A stretch of 64,000 nt of DNA from NCBI GenBank assembly GCA_030524785.1, contig JAUNFZ010000004.1, positions 1-64,000 on the forward strand, given 5' to 3'. Both the position numbers and the translations under genes were made by a program. The notes under the pieces were generated by a model that worked only from the letters and a program-made list of their open reading frames with translations, did no database searches and was not told the DNA's origin. Below are positions 8,783-17,942 of the stretch, one piece after another (the stretch's first letter is position 1; each line of letters begins with the position of its first letter). Origin of the DNA: Eubacteriales bacterium (lineage in GTDB: Bacteria > Bacillota > Clostridia > Lachnospirales > Lachnospiraceae).

Positions 8783-10624
8783 TCAGTGGAAAAATTCATA
8801 CACTTTCTGCGCTGCAGGCAGATTCATGGATTCTGTAGCCGCCAACTCCTCTACACTGGCGTCCCGAATCGCTTCCACAGATTTAAATCTCCGCATCAGA
8901 GCCTTCCTGCGGGTCTCGCCCACGCCTTCAATATCGTCCAGCACGGAGCGTACCTGCTGCTTGCTTCGCAGAGAGCGGTGATACTCGATGGCGAACCGAT
9001 GCGCCTCATCCTGAATACGCGTAATCAGCCGAAATCCTTCCGAATGGCGGTCAATGGGAATCTCTGTATTATTATAGTAGAGTCCCCGGGTTCTGTGATG
9101 ATCGTCCTTGACCATACCGCACACAGGGATGTCAAGGTGCAGTTCCTGAAGCACCCTCAGGGCAACGTTGACCTGCCCCTTTCCGCCGTCCATCATAATC
9201 AGATCCGGAAATCTGGAAAAGCTTCCAAATTCTCCGCCGTCCTCCGCCCGCTCAGCCAAGCCGTGGGAAAAGCGCCTCCCCAGCACTTCCTCCATGCTGG
9301 CGTAATCATCCGGTCCTTTCACCGTTCTGATCTTAAATTTCCGGTAATCGCTGGTTTTCGGTTTTCCCTTCTCATACACGATCATAGAACCCACCGATTC
9401 AAACCCGCTGATATTGGAGATATCAAAGGCTTCCACCCGCACCACATCGGAAAGTCCCAAAAGAGATGCAATCTCTTTCATAGCTCCGATGGTCCGGCCT
9501 TCCTCCCGCTTGATTTTCTCCCGGTCCTGGGTCAAAACCATCCAGGCATTTTTTGCCGCAAGCTCCACCAGCTTCTCTTTCGTTCCCTTCTTCGGCACCC
9601 GGATATACACCCGCCCTCCGCGCCTTTTTCCAAGCCATTCCTCGATAATCTCACTGTCCTCTATTTCCTCCTGCAGCATAATCTCCCGGGGAATAAAGGG
9701 CGTTCCCGAATAAAACTGTTTCAGGAAACTGTTCAGAATGACGCCCGGCGTATCGTGGGGCGCCACCCGCAGATAAAAGTGATCCCTGCCGATCAGCCGC
9801 CCGCTCCGCACAAAAAAGACCTGTACCACAGCGTCTCTGTCGTCCGCAGCCAGCGCAATCACATCCTTATCCTCGCCGTCGCCGGAAGTAATCTTTTGCT
9901 TCTGTGCAATTTGTTTTACACTGTTCAAAAGCTCTCTCTGCTCTATGGCAGCCTCAAAATCCAGCCGCTCGGAGGCTTCCTGCATGCGCTCCTCCAGCAT
10001 TTTCAGCACCGGCTTATAGTTTCCGTTTAAAAATTCCACCGCCTGAGCGACACGTTTTGCGTATTCCTCCTGGCTCTCATAGCCCTGACAGGGAGCGTTG
10101 CACTGTTTAATGTGATAATTCAGACAGGGCCGTTCTTTCCCAATGTCTCTTGGCAAATTCCGGCTGCAGGTGCGCAGCCGGTAAAGCTTGTTGATCAGTT
10201 CAATCGTATCTTTTACCGCCCCGGCACTCGTATACGGGCCAAAATACCTCGACTTGTCCTTTCTCATTCTGCGTGAAAAAAGGACTCTGGGATACGGCTC
10301 GCTGACCGTCACCCGGATAAACGGATACGTTTTATCATCCTTAAGCATGGTGTTGTATTTCGGCCGGTGTTCCTTGATAAGATTGCACTCCAGCACTAAC
10401 GCCTCCAGCTCGGAATCCGTAACGATATACTCAAAGCGGTCGATTTTCGTCACCATCTGTTCAATTTTTACGCCCTTGTTCCGGCTGCTCTGGAAGTATT
10501 GGCGCACCCTGTTTTTCAGGCTGATTGCTTTTCCCACGTAAATAATGGCGTCCTTTTCGTCATGCATAATATAAACTCCCGGCTTTGCCGGGAGTTTTTT
10601 TAATTCTTCCTGAATATCAAACAT
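8783..10624 (-). CDS. uvrC: excinuclease ABC subunit C
   Basis: A 613-residue nucleotide-excision repair endonuclease that makes the two incisions around a lesion bound by UvrA/UvrB. The GIY-YIG domain is at the N-terminus ([20 protein letters not shown], about 14-33), the UVR domain that contacts UvrB is near residues 200-235, the RNase H-like endonuclease domain follows, and the tail has a helix-hairpin-helix ([15 protein letters not shown]). Length is typical. It starts 9 nt after galE and is probably co-transcribed with it. Confidence 0.95.
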   Translation of the reverse strand: MFDIQEELKKLPAKPGVYIMHDEKDAIIYVGKAISLKNRVRQYFQSSRNKGVKIEQMVTKIDRFEYIVTDSELEALVLECNLIKEHRPKYNTMLKDDKTYPFIRVTVSEPYPRVLFSRRMRKDKSRYFGPYTSAGAVKDTIELINKLYRLRTCSRNLPRDIGKERPCLNYHIKQCNAPCQGYESQEEYAKRVAQAVEFLNGNYKPVLKMLEERMQEASERLDFEAAIEQRELLNSVKQIAQKQKITSGDGEDKDVIALAADDRDAVVQVFFVRSGRLIGRDHFYLRVAPHDTPGVILNSFLKQFYSGTPFIPREIMLQEEIEDSEIIEEWLGKRRGGRVYIRVPKKGTKEKLVELAAKNAWMVLTQDREKIKREEGRTIGAMKEIASLLGLSDVVRVEAFDISNISGFESVGSMIVYEKGKPKTSDYRKFKIRTVKGPDDYASMEEVLGRRFSHGLAERAEDGGEFGSFSRFPDLIMMDGGKGQVNVALRVLQELHLDIPVCGMVKDDHHRTRGLYYNNTEIPIDRHSEGFRLITRIQDEAHRFAIEYHRSLRSKQQVRSVLDDIEGVGETRRKALMRRFKSVEAIRDASVEELAATESMNLPAAQKVYEFFH

Positions 10625-10633
10625 TCCTGCTCC

Positions 10634-11650
10634 TTACTCAGCGTAGCCGTTGGGATTGCTGCTCTGCCATCTCCAGCTGTCGGCGCACATCTCCTCGATT
10701 CCCTTTTCCGCAACCCATCCCAGCTCTCTTTTCGCCTTACTCGGATCTGCGTAGCAGGTAGCGATATCGCCCGGCCGGCGCGGCTTAATCACATAGGGCA
10801 GTTCTCTGCCGCAGGCTTTTTCAAAGGCATGCAGCACCTGAAGCACGCTGTAGCCGTTGCCGGTTCCCAGATTATAAATGCTCACGCCCTCTTTGTCTTT
10901 TAATTTTTCAATGGCTTTCACATGGCCCTTTGCCAGATCCACCACATGGATATAATCCCGCACGCCTGTGCCGTCCGGCGTATCATAATCGTTGCCGAAC
11001 ACACCCAGTGCCTCAAGTTTTCCTACCGCCACCTGGGCAATATAGGGAACAAGATTGTTGGGAATCCCCTTCGGGTCCTCGCCGATCAGACCGCTCTCGT
11101 GAGCGCCGATGGGATTAAAATAGCGCAGCAGCACCACATTCCACTCAGGATCCGCCACATTCAGATCTGTCAGCACCTGCTCCAACATTCCCTTGGTCTG
11201 TCCGTAAGGATTGGTAATTTTTCCCTTGGGGCAGTCCTCGGTAATCGGAATAAAAGCCGGATCCCCATATACCGTTGCAGAGGAGCTGAACACAATGTTC
11301 TTTACGCCGTGGTTTCTCATAACGTCGCAGAGGTTAAATGTTCCGGTCATATTGTTATGATAATATTCAAGAGGCTTTGCCACAGACTCTCCCACCGCTT
11401 TTAAGCCTGCAAAATGAATCACTGAATCAATTTCTTCTTTGTCAAAGATTTTCTGCAGCGCTTCCTTATCCAGCAGATCAGCCTTATAAAATGTAACTTT
11501 CTTTCCCGTAATCTTTTCCACCCGCTCCAGCGCTTTCTCGCTGGAATTATAAAGGTTGTCCACAACGACTACGTCGTATCCCTCATTCAGCAGCTCCACA
11601 CACGTATGGCTGCCGATATATCCGGCGCCGCCTGTCACCAAAATTGCCAT
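10634..11650 (-). CDS. galE: UDP-glucose 4-epimerase
   Basis: A 338-residue short-chain dehydrogenase-type epimerase that interconverts UDP-glucose and UDP-galactose using bound NAD. The nucleotide-binding motif [11 protein letters not shown] is at the N-terminus, the catalytic Ser is in FSSSATVYG and the Tyr/Lys pair in YGQTK. ATG 11650 is chosen for its ribosome binding site (AGGAGG, 8 nt); the longer open frame begins within a palindrome. The partner nucleotidyltransferase gene lies on the other side of the recombinase island. Confidence 0.95.
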   Translation of the reverse strand: MAILVTGGAGYIGSHTCVELLNEGYDVVVVDNLYNSSEKALERVEKITGKKVTFYKADLLDKEALQKIFDKEEIDSVIHFAGLKAVGESVAKPLEYYHNNMTGTFNLCDVMRNHGVKNIVFSSSATVYGDPAFIPITEDCPKGKITNPYGQTKGMLEQVLTDLNVADPEWNVVLLRYFNPIGAHESGLIGEDPKGIPNNLVPYIAQVAVGKLEALGVFGNDYDTPDGTGVRDYIHVVDLAKGHVKAIEKLKDKEGVSIYNLGTGNGYSVLQVLHAFEKACGRELPYVIKPRRPGDIATCYADPSKAKRELGWVAEKGIEEMCADSWRWQSSNPNGYAE

Positions 11651-11741
11651 CTCACATCCTCCTGACTTTTCGTTTTCCGCTTTGGCTGACATATCATATG
11701 CCATAAAAAGAAACGCATCCGCGCCCTTTTTCCTAAAATAA

Positions 11742-11774
11742 GTATATACCATTTTGCGGGAAAATGGTATATAC
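11742..11774. repeat. perfect 14-bp palindrome upstream of galE
   Basis: GTATATACCATTTT (11742-11755) and AAAATGGTATATAC (11761-11774) are exact inverted copies around GCGGG. It lies about 90 nt upstream of the galE start codon. Its symmetry suits an operator; as RNA it is an AT-rich hairpin without a T tract. Role not determined. Confidence 0.7.
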
Positions 11775-11963
11775 TTTTCACTCTTTCTGAAGTTTTTTAT
11801 GATCGTTTTTTATGACCTGTCCTGTGCTTCGGCCATTTTTCTGTAAAATATTCCTTTCTGATGGCCTGCGTCCCGTTTCAGAGTTTCCTCAAAAAACTCC
11901 CCACATCCAGACCAATGTTCATAATCTACTCTTTCCCCGCTGTCTGGTAGAATTAACGTGATT

Positions 11964-11988
11964 TTTCGCTACAATAGTCATGGCGAAA
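11964..11988. repeat. possible recombinase-binding inverted repeat
   Basis: TTTCGC (11964-11969) and GCGAAA (11983-11988) form 6-bp arms around 13 bp, about 60 bp before the recombinase gene. Small serine recombinases bind such quasi-palindromes at their crossover site, often beside their own gene. This is a weak inference from spacing and place. Confidence 0.3.
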
Positions 11989-12021
11989 GGCAAACAAAAA
12001 ATGGGTAATGCAAATATCTGA

Positions 12022-12666
<645 letters not shown>

Positions 12667-12674
12667 ACAGGAAC

Positions 12675-12691
12675 GTGTACTTTTCTGTAAA
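12675..12691 (+). repeat. left arm of a 17-bp inverted repeat
   Basis: GTGTACTTTTCTGTAAA matches the reverse complement of 12801-12817 at 16 of 17 positions (13 in a row identical). The two arms enclose 109 bp of very AT-rich DNA just ahead of the cargo operon. Confidence 0.7.
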
Positions 12692-12765
12692 TCGTTCAGG
12701 TTATCTAATTATTATTAAATATAGCATATATTAGCAGAGATTTCCATACTTTTTTAAATAATTTT

Positions 12766-12795
12766 TCGATATTTAGCGAATAAGAAAACTATTAT
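12766..12795 (+). promoter_or_regulatory. candidate promoter of the cargo operon, inside the inverted repeat
   Basis: TCGATA (12766-12771, 4 of 6 matches) and TATTAT (12790-12795, 5 of 6) are spaced by 18 bp and point toward the Sel1 gene. The region is so AT-rich that chance matches are possible. Confidence 0.35.
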
Positions 12796-12800
12796 TTCTC

Positions 12801-12817
12801 TTTGCAGAAAAGTACAC
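12801..12817 (-). repeat. right arm of a 17-bp inverted repeat
   Basis: TTTGCAGAAAAGTACAC is the inverted partner of 12675-12691, with one mismatch. It ends about 38 bp before the start of the first cargo gene. Confidence 0.7.
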
Positions 12818-12854
12818 TTATTTGTACCAACTAATAAAAGGATGGAAGACGTAT

Positions 12855-13889
12855 ATGAGAGTATTAATAATTATAATTCTAGTTGCGGTTTTTTACTATC
12901 TTGTCATTAAACCACGGAAGAATAACGCATCGACAACATCTTATCAGAATCATGCCGCTGTACAGCAATCCCAAACTGTCGATCAGCCAACTCCTGGCAT
13001 TAATCACTGTCCAGCAGACGCCTTGATTAACAGCCCATATTACTCAAAATACAAAACGGTATTTGATCTGATCTGGCATGACGGAAAACAGCCAAAATAC
13101 AAAATAGACTGGTTATTACAGTCCCTAAACATGGGGCGCGAACTGGAAGACTCAGGGACATATGTCTTAGCCTCCATTAAAAATGGCTTGCCGTATTTTT
13201 GTGAAACAGAGTATGAATTTGACAAGTTTTTCGATTATGATAAGCCAGTTACGCTAGGATCCATCGACGGATTAATGGATATATGCTTTTTCTATCATGA
13301 AACAAACAGAGACCATTCCCACCCAGAAAAACGTCAATACTGGCAGCAGCAGCTTCGCGAACTAGCACTCTCTGGCAATTTAGAGGCACAAGGTGCATTG
13401 TGTAGCAATTTTGCAAAATTTGTGTTTTCTGAAAGTGAGGTCGCGGAGTTTAAGGAAAAATATGAATCTTCACTGTTCAGTCTTGCTGAATCCGGAGACG
13501 CTTATGCTCAGTTAGCAGTGGGCGAATTTTTATCACCTTATAGGTCACAAGAAAGTCTTGGATGGCTGATTAAAGCAGCAAATCAAGGACTAAGTAATGC
13601 CTGGTTTCAGTTGGGCAAAGCTTACAATGCCATGATTTCTCTTGATGATAATGGGCATATTCGCAAAGTGCCGTTGCCAGAAGAAGAAAAACACAGCTTA
13701 GAAAGAAAAATTGCTGAAAGCTATTATAAAGGGGCAGAAGCAAATAATGGAGTAATGGCAGCACGCTGTCAACATATCGTCGGTATGTATTACGAAGACG
13801 GGAACTCTATTTTTCCAAAAGATATAGAAAAGGCAAAATACTGGTACCAGAAATCTTTGGAAAATAGTGACGCCAACGCAAAATATTAG
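12855..13889 (+). CDS. membrane-anchored Sel1-like repeat protein
   Basis: 344 residues. The N-terminus is one hydrophobic helix followed by Lys/Arg (MRVLIIIILVAVFYYLVIKP), so the rest is probably outside the membrane or peripheral. After a polar linker, the C-terminal half has Sel1-type helical repeats: LALSGNLEAQGAL, LAESGDAYAQLAVGEFL, LIKAANQGLSNAWFQLG and DIEKAKYWYQKSLE. Such repeats are protein-interaction scaffolds. Start 12855 is chosen for GGAAG 6 nt upstream; an in-frame TTG lies at 12822. It is AT-rich compared with the flanking chromosome. The function is unknown; it heads the JAMM operon. Confidence 0.75.
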   Translation: MRVLIIIILVAVFYYLVIKPRKNNASTTSYQNHAAVQQSQTVDQPTPGINHCPADALINSPYYSKYKTVFDLIWHDGKQPKYKIDWLLQSLNMGRELEDSGTYVLASIKNGLPYFCETEYEFDKFFDYDKPVTLGSIDGLMDICFFYHETNRDHSHPEKRQYWQQQLRELALSGNLEAQGALCSNFAKFVFSESEVAEFKEKYESSLFSLAESGDAYAQLAVGEFLSPYRSQESLGWLIKAANQGLSNAWFQLGKAYNAMISLDDNGHIRKVPLPEEEKHSLERKIAESYYKGAEANNGVMAARCQHIVGMYYEDGNSIFPKDIEKAKYWYQKSLENSDANAKY

Positions 13890-13965
13890 ATAGTCTCAAT
13901 TAATGAACATCCTGAATGGTATGAATAATGAAAATTTGAAATGTGACAGGGAGGCCGTGAGAAAA

Positions 13966-14139
13966 ATGCAAAAAATATCAACAAGTGATTACTACAAATA
14001 TAAATCAGCGATTCAAGCCGCCAATGATACAGAAGACAGAGAATCCCTAAGGCAAATCCAAAAACAGCTCATTGCAAAATATGGTTTAGACAATGATGAT
14101 GTAAAACAACTACTGAAGTATTTTAGATATTCAGTGTGA
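13966..14139 (+). CDS. small charged helical protein, unknown
   Basis: 57 residues, rich in Lys, Gln and Asp, predicted mostly helical (STSDYYKYKSAIQAAND, then ESLRQIQKQLIAKYG). No domain is recognised. The start at 13966 has AGGGAGG 11 nt upstream; the frame extends to ATG 13903 without a ribosome binding site. Its stop overlaps the frame of the next gene and all neighbours run in the same direction, so it is likely part of the operon. Coding status is moderately supported. Confidence 0.5.
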   Translation: MQKISTSDYYKYKSAIQAANDTEDRESLRQIQKQLIAKYGLDNDDVKQLLKYFRYSV

Positions 14140-14156
14140 AAACAAGGAGGATGTTT

Positions 14157-14591
14157 ATGTTCATATTTATAATAATCGTGATCGCTGTTATTCTATTCAT
14201 TGCCAAAGGGAAAAGTCTGGATGCAGCCCGTGCCAGAAATAGTATAGTGTCGTTGATAACCGGCGAAGAAGGTTTTTGCTGTGAATGTAAGCATTGCAGA
14301 AAAGATACGAGCAGGAGATATTCTGACACAGACTGGTTTTGCTCCCTGTCAAAATGCCACCATATCACTCCTGAAACCCGTATGAATTGCTTTGAAAAGC
14401 CAAAAGTGACCGAAGAAGATTTGCAGGAATTATTTACCCTTGGAGTATGGACTAAGGAAGGGCAGCAATACATTAGACAAACTATTCTGGGAAAGGCAAT
14501 GACTTTTTCAGAAGTGGATCAAGTTTTGAAAGACATACCCAATAAACATCCAGAGTATATTGATCCTGACTACGTCGCAAAGAATCGTTGA
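14157..14591 (+). CDS. membrane-anchored cysteine-cluster protein
   Basis: 145 residues. One N-terminal membrane helix (MFIFIIIVIAVILFIA) is followed by a cysteine cluster CCECKHC, then WFCSLSKCHH and NCFEK, a spacing that suggests a small metal-binding knuckle, and then a helical tail. ATG 14157 is preferred because AAGGAGG ends 6 nt before it. The Cys pattern (C-x2-C ... C ... C-x-F type) resembles that of the 42-residue protein at the end of the operon. No enzymatic motif is visible. Confidence 0.7.
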   Translation: MFIFIIIVIAVILFIAKGKSLDAARARNSIVSLITGEEGFCCECKHCRKDTSRRYSDTDWFCSLSKCHHITPETRMNCFEKPKVTEEDLQELFTLGVWTKEGQQYIRQTILGKAMTFSEVDQVLKDIPNKHPEYIDPDYVAKNR

Positions 14592-14625
14592 TTCTTACGA
14601 AATAAAACTTATGGAGGCATTTATT

Positions 14626-14799
14626 ATGAAGATCAAAGTCCAAAAGAAAGCTATTCCTACCCTCAAATTCAACAGTGATTATTTCAAATGTCCAAAATGT
14701 GGATGGCAGTACCCAGGCCCGCTGCTTGTTAAAGGCGATGTTGCATCAACGATACCTTGCCAGAACTGTGGTCACTCTTACTTAGTCCGTGTAAAATAA
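14626..14799 (+). CDS. small zinc-ribbon protein
   Basis: 57 residues with two CxxC knuckles, CPKCGWQYPGP and CQNCGHSY, separated by about 22 residues: a classic four-cysteine zinc ribbon of the rubredoxin-like type. ATG 14626 follows GGAGG. The stop codon is one base before the start of the JAMM gene, so translation of the two is probably coupled. It may bind nucleic acid or act as a partner protein; sequence alone does not decide. Confidence 0.7.
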   Translation: MKIKVQKKAIPTLKFNSDYFKCPKCGWQYPGPLLVKGDVASTIPCQNCGHSYLVRVK

Positions 14800-14800
14800 T

Positions 14801-15268
14801 ATGAAACGAAACTCTGCCGCAAGAGTTGTCCTCTCAAACAAAGCATACTGCCAAATCAGAAATAGTGTAACTAACGCAAAAAATAATTTTGAAGTTGGCG
14901 GTGTTCTCCTGGGATATAAAATATTAAGACACTATTCTGTTGTTGCAGTAACAGTCCCACCGAAGACAGCAGAAAAATCCAAAGTGTCTTTTACACTTGA
15001 TGGTGATTGGCACACCGCCCGCGCATTAGAACTTATGCAAACATTCCGACGCAAACCATCAATACTAGGTATATGGCACAGCCATATTTGTGATGGTGAT
15101 ACGTTTTCGGAGCAGGATCGGCAGTCAAATATGCAACTTGCAATATCCTTTCATGGAGTGCTGTCCATGATTGTGATGATGGAAATGCCTTTACGGGATT
15201 TGCGCATGACGGCATACTTTATTTCCCCGAATGGAAAGGAACGGCTTTGCCAAGTTGCGGTTGATTGA
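14801..15268 (+). CDS. JAMM/MPN (JAB) family metallopeptidase
   Basis: 155 residues, a stand-alone MPN domain. The full JAMM active site is present: Glu31 in FEVGGVLLG, and His93, His95, Ser103 and Asp106 in the H-x-H-x7-S-x2-D motif (IWHSHICDGDTFSEQD). Known members are zinc isopeptidases that remove ubiquitin-like proteins or process sulfur carriers; bacterial ones also occur in defence systems with E1/E2-like enzymes. No E1, E2 or ubiquitin-like gene is visible in the window, so the substrate is unknown. The gene lacks a clear ribosome binding site and probably depends on coupling to the zinc-ribbon gene one base upstream. Confidence 0.85.
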   Translation: MKRNSAARVVLSNKAYCQIRNSVTNAKNNFEVGGVLLGYKILRHYSVVAVTVPPKTAEKSKVSFTLDGDWHTARALELMQTFRRKPSILGIWHSHICDGDTFSEQDRQSNMQLAISFHGVLSMIVMMEMPLRDLRMTAYFISPNGKERLCQVAVD

Positions 15269-15318
15269 GGAGGCCAGAAATCCAGACAACATGAAAAGGA
15301 CAGAGAGGAGGATAGAAA

Positions 15319-15447
15319 TTGAGCAGTAATGAATGTTGCAGCAACTGCGTTTATTGGCAAAACCGAAAATGTACAATGACTGGACAATTCAAAAATGACA
15401 GTATTTGTACTTGCGGGCAGTTCAGGAAACGCGAAGAAAACAAATAG
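15319..15447 (+). CDS. 42-residue cysteine-rich protein
   Basis: A short gene starting with TTG, supported by AGGAGG 7 nt upstream and by its place 50 nt after the JAMM gene. The product has cysteines at 6, 7, 10, 18, 29 and 31 (NECCSNCVYW, NRKCTMTG, ICTCGQF), the C-x2-C-x-x-W ... C ... C-x-F layout of a small metal-binding knuckle. It resembles the cysteine part of the 145-residue membrane protein two genes upstream. It could be a metal-dependent interaction module. Confidence 0.65.
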   Translation: MSSNECCSNCVYWQNRKCTMTGQFKNDSICTCGQFRKREENK

Positions 15448-15474
15448 CTAAATATTGCAATTTCTTTGGAGCAA

Positions 15475-15520
15475 AAGGGGCGTACATGCATGGCCGTCAA
15501 GCCATACATGTGCGCCCCTT
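15475..15520. terminator. hairpin at the right edge of the island
   Basis: Arms of 20 bp (15475-15494 and 15501-15520) pair with two wobble or mismatched positions around CGTCAA. It lies between the convergent cargo operon and nucleotidyltransferase gene and can end transcription from both sides. Confidence 0.65.
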
Positions 15521-15557
15521 CAAGATTTACACATATTTTCTCTCTTTTCCGCTATGA

Positions 15558-16481
15558 TCATTCCTCCCACAGCTTTTCCGGATACAGTCCTGAAGCCTTC
15601 AGCTCACGTATGGCCTGAACTACCATGGGTTTATCTTCTTTATAGGTTACGCCGTACCAGCGGTCCCGTGTCTTAAGCACCTGGACGGAAGCTTTTCCCT
15701 CTTTCAGGAGATCATCCACGGCAAAGGGAAGAAAATACTCACATTTCAGCGGATTTACCGGAAGATTCTCTTTTAAGAATACCGGGAAGCCCTTTTCCAG
15801 TTCCCCCATCATACTGCGCCCGAAGCCCCACATATTCATGGAGACAATGCTTCCTTTGGGGATCACGGTCCATGTTTGTCCGTCGTCCTCCGTGTAGGCC
15901 GTCTCGCTGCCCCGGCGTTCGATTCTGGTGCGTTCGTGAATGTCTGTCAGAAATCCACGTTCGTCCGTCACACAAATGCCTCTTGCCACATGGCCGTTCT
16001 CCGTCAGGGTATTTTCAAGAATATAGCCCACCATGGCGAAGCGGTATTTCTCGTCATCCTCATGGGTCGTCAGATAGTCATACATCATGCGGTAAGCGCT
16101 GCTTCCATAGTAATCGTCTGCATTGATCACCGCAAATGGTCCGTCGATACAGTCTTTCGCCGAGAGCACCGCCTGCGCTGTTCCAAAGGGCTTCACCCTG
16201 CCCTCCGGCACCGAAAACCCTTCCGGAAGATCTGTAAGCCTCTGGTATGCGTAGGCTACCTCCACCTGTTTCTCCATGCGGTTCCCGATACAGGCTTTAA
16301 AATCTGCTTCGTTTTCTTCCTTGATCACGAATACCACTTTCTCAAAACCGGCCCGCACTGCGTCATAGATGGAAAAATCCATAATGATGTGACCCTGCTC
16401 GTCAACGGGATCGATCTGCTTTAATCCTCCGTAGCGGCTGCCCATTCCAGCCGCCATAATAATCAATGTTGGTGCTTTCAC
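15558..16481 (-). CDS. sugar-1-phosphate nucleotidyltransferase (UTP-type)
   Basis: 307 residues of the GT-A-like nucleotidyltransferase fold. The N-terminus has the nucleotide-binding AAGMGSRYGGLKQ, followed by a catalytic segment with VINADDYYG, where Asp residues bind the metal. Such enzymes join a sugar-1-phosphate to UTP; a glucose-1-phosphate substrate is plausible because galE is nearby, but the subfamily is not the classical GalU. The start is GTG 16481, with AGGAGG 9 nt upstream. It was probably close to galE before the island entered (inference). Confidence 0.75.
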   Translation of the reverse strand: MKAPTLIIMAAGMGSRYGGLKQIDPVDEQGHIIMDFSIYDAVRAGFEKVVFVIKEENEADFKACIGNRMEKQVEVAYAYQRLTDLPEGFSVPEGRVKPFGTAQAVLSAKDCIDGPFAVINADDYYGSSAYRMMYDYLTTHEDDEKYRFAMVGYILENTLTENGHVARGICVTDERGFLTDIHERTRIERRGSETAYTEDDGQTWTVIPKGSIVSMNMWGFGRSMMGELEKGFPVFLKENLPVNPLKCEYFLPFAVDDLLKEGKASVQVLKTRDRWYGVTYKEDKPMVVQAIRELKASGLYPEKLWEE

Positions 16482-16570
16482 CCTTTCATACCTCCTGCTG
16501 CGCCGTCAGTAATTTTATCCGACAGGAATATGCCTGCGGAACTATTTCCAGCCCACATGGCCTGCATCGC

Positions 16571-17857
16571 TTATTTACGGTTTGTACACACACCGTTTTT
16601 GTTGAATTTATATGTTTTCTTTCCTATCTTTTTTGTAACGTTCTTATACATTTTACCATCGCTGCCCAGATAGTACCATTTGCCTTCCCACTTCAGCCAG
16701 TAGTTTTTCATCATCTTGCCGTTCTTGCGGCTGAAAAACATCTTCGCACCGGAAACGGTAACCCACTTTGTCTGCATAATGCAGGTGCCCTTGTTGAAAT
16801 AGTACTTATCCTTGCCAATCGTCTTTAATCCTTTGCAGGCCGCTCCTGTTTTGGGGTCAAAATAATATTTGTGCTTTTTGTAGGTTCGCCATCCCGTGTA
16901 CAGAAGTCCCTTGCTGTTGGCATAATACTGGTTTCCGCCGTTGCACTTTACAAAGCCCTTCTGGCGGACGCCGTTCTTATTCGTAAGGTAAAGCTTTCCT
17001 CCGATGGAAATGACTCCGGTCTGCAGTACGCCGTTTTTGTCGAAGTAATAATACTTGCCGCCAATAGCCTTCCATCCATTCGTCTGTTTTACATTGTTAA
17101 TGTAAAAATATTTCTTTCCATTCTCTGTCACCCAGCCGTTCTTTCCGACCACGGTACCCTTCTTTTTCAGTTTAAAGTATTTGGCAATTCCCGTCGCATC
17201 CGCCACGCCCATCTTCTTCATCTGGGCATTTGTGCTCAGATACTTCCTGCAGTCATTGGGATTGCTGACAAAACAATGCTCAATAATCATGCTTGGAATT
17301 TTGTACTTCATACCGTAAACGATAATTCCCAGCCCGTCGTCAATCCAAAATCCGTTGTTGCGCAGTCCCACCTGGCTGTTCAGCTGTCCGAGAATCGTCT
17401 TTCCAAGCTCTCTGGCCTTTTTCGCATAAGCCTTAGTGTTTGGATATTTTGATGTGGAAGGCACTGCAGCGTAGGCCCCTGTCAGGCTCGTCTGCATCGT
17501 AGCCGTCGAATTAATATGTATGCTCACAAGGGCGGAAGCCTTTTTATTCTTTGCCACCAAAAGCCGCTGCTGGCGGTTCATATAGGAACCTGTCAGGGAA
17601 TTGTGGGTCAGATAGACCTTCACGCCCTGATATGTTTCCAGCTCCTTCTTTGCATACTGGGCAATCTTCAGATTGATTACTTCTTCCCGATAAGTAACGC
17701 CGTTCCAGGTTCTGACCGCACCGCTCTCAGACCGGCCATGGCCCGGATCCAATACAATCACAATATCCTCCGCAGAGGCCTCGGGCGCTGGAATCAGGCC
17801 GCAGGCACACAGACAGATAACCGCCGCACACACCAGTTTTTTCAGTAATTTCTTCAT
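16571..17857 (-). CDS. secreted N-acetylmuramoyl-L-alanine amidase with cell-wall-binding repeats
   Basis: 428 residues. A signal sequence (MKKLLKKLVCAAVICLCACG, likely cut after ASA) leads into an Amidase_3 domain with the zinc ligands His in LDPGHG, Glu in TYREE, His in SIHIN and catalytic Glu in IIEHCFVS. The C-terminal half is built of about nine 20-residue aromatic/Gly repeats of the choline- or wall-binding type (GWKAIGGKYYYFDKNG, GWRTYKKHKYYFDPKTG). It cleaves the stem peptide from muramic acid outside the cell. The segment LCACG could alternatively be read as a lipobox. It follows ftsZ, beyond a terminator. Confidence 0.9.
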   Translation of the reverse strand: MKKLLKKLVCAAVICLCACGLIPAPEASAEDIVIVLDPGHGRSESGAVRTWNGVTYREEVINLKIAQYAKKELETYQGVKVYLTHNSLTGSYMNRQQRLLVAKNKKASALVSIHINSTATMQTSLTGAYAAVPSTSKYPNTKAYAKKARELGKTILGQLNSQVGLRNNGFWIDDGLGIIVYGMKYKIPSMIIEHCFVSNPNDCRKYLSTNAQMKKMGVADATGIAKYFKLKKKGTVVGKNGWVTENGKKYFYINNVKQTNGWKAIGGKYYYFDKNGVLQTGVISIGGKLYLTNKNGVRQKGFVKCNGGNQYYANSKGLLYTGWRTYKKHKYYFDPKTGAACKGLKTIGKDKYYFNKGTCIMQTKWVTVSGAKMFFSRKNGKMMKNYWLKWEGKWYYLGSDGKMYKNVTKKIGKKTYKFNKNGVCTNRK

Positions 17858-17893
17858 TTTTCTCCCTCACTTGATATATCCGTTTCCTATAGG

Positions 17894-17926
17894 AAAAGGC
17901 TACAGCAGACCCTGCTGCAGCCTTTT
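17894..17926 (-). terminator. terminator after ftsZ
   Basis: A 15-bp stem with one mismatch (17894-17908 and 17912-17926) and a 3-nt loop follows the ftsZ stop codon on the minus strand, ending in CCTTTTCC. Confidence 0.75.
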
Positions 17927-17942
17927 TCGCTGTTTGAAATAC

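Noticed and set aside
8783..10624. GIY-YIG domain as a homing endonuclease
   Set aside because: The domain order is that of UvrC.
14801..15268. JAMM gene as CBASS Cap3 or Bil deconjugase
   Set aside because: No cyclase, E1, E2 or ubiquitin-like gene is visible in the island, so neither system can be claimed.
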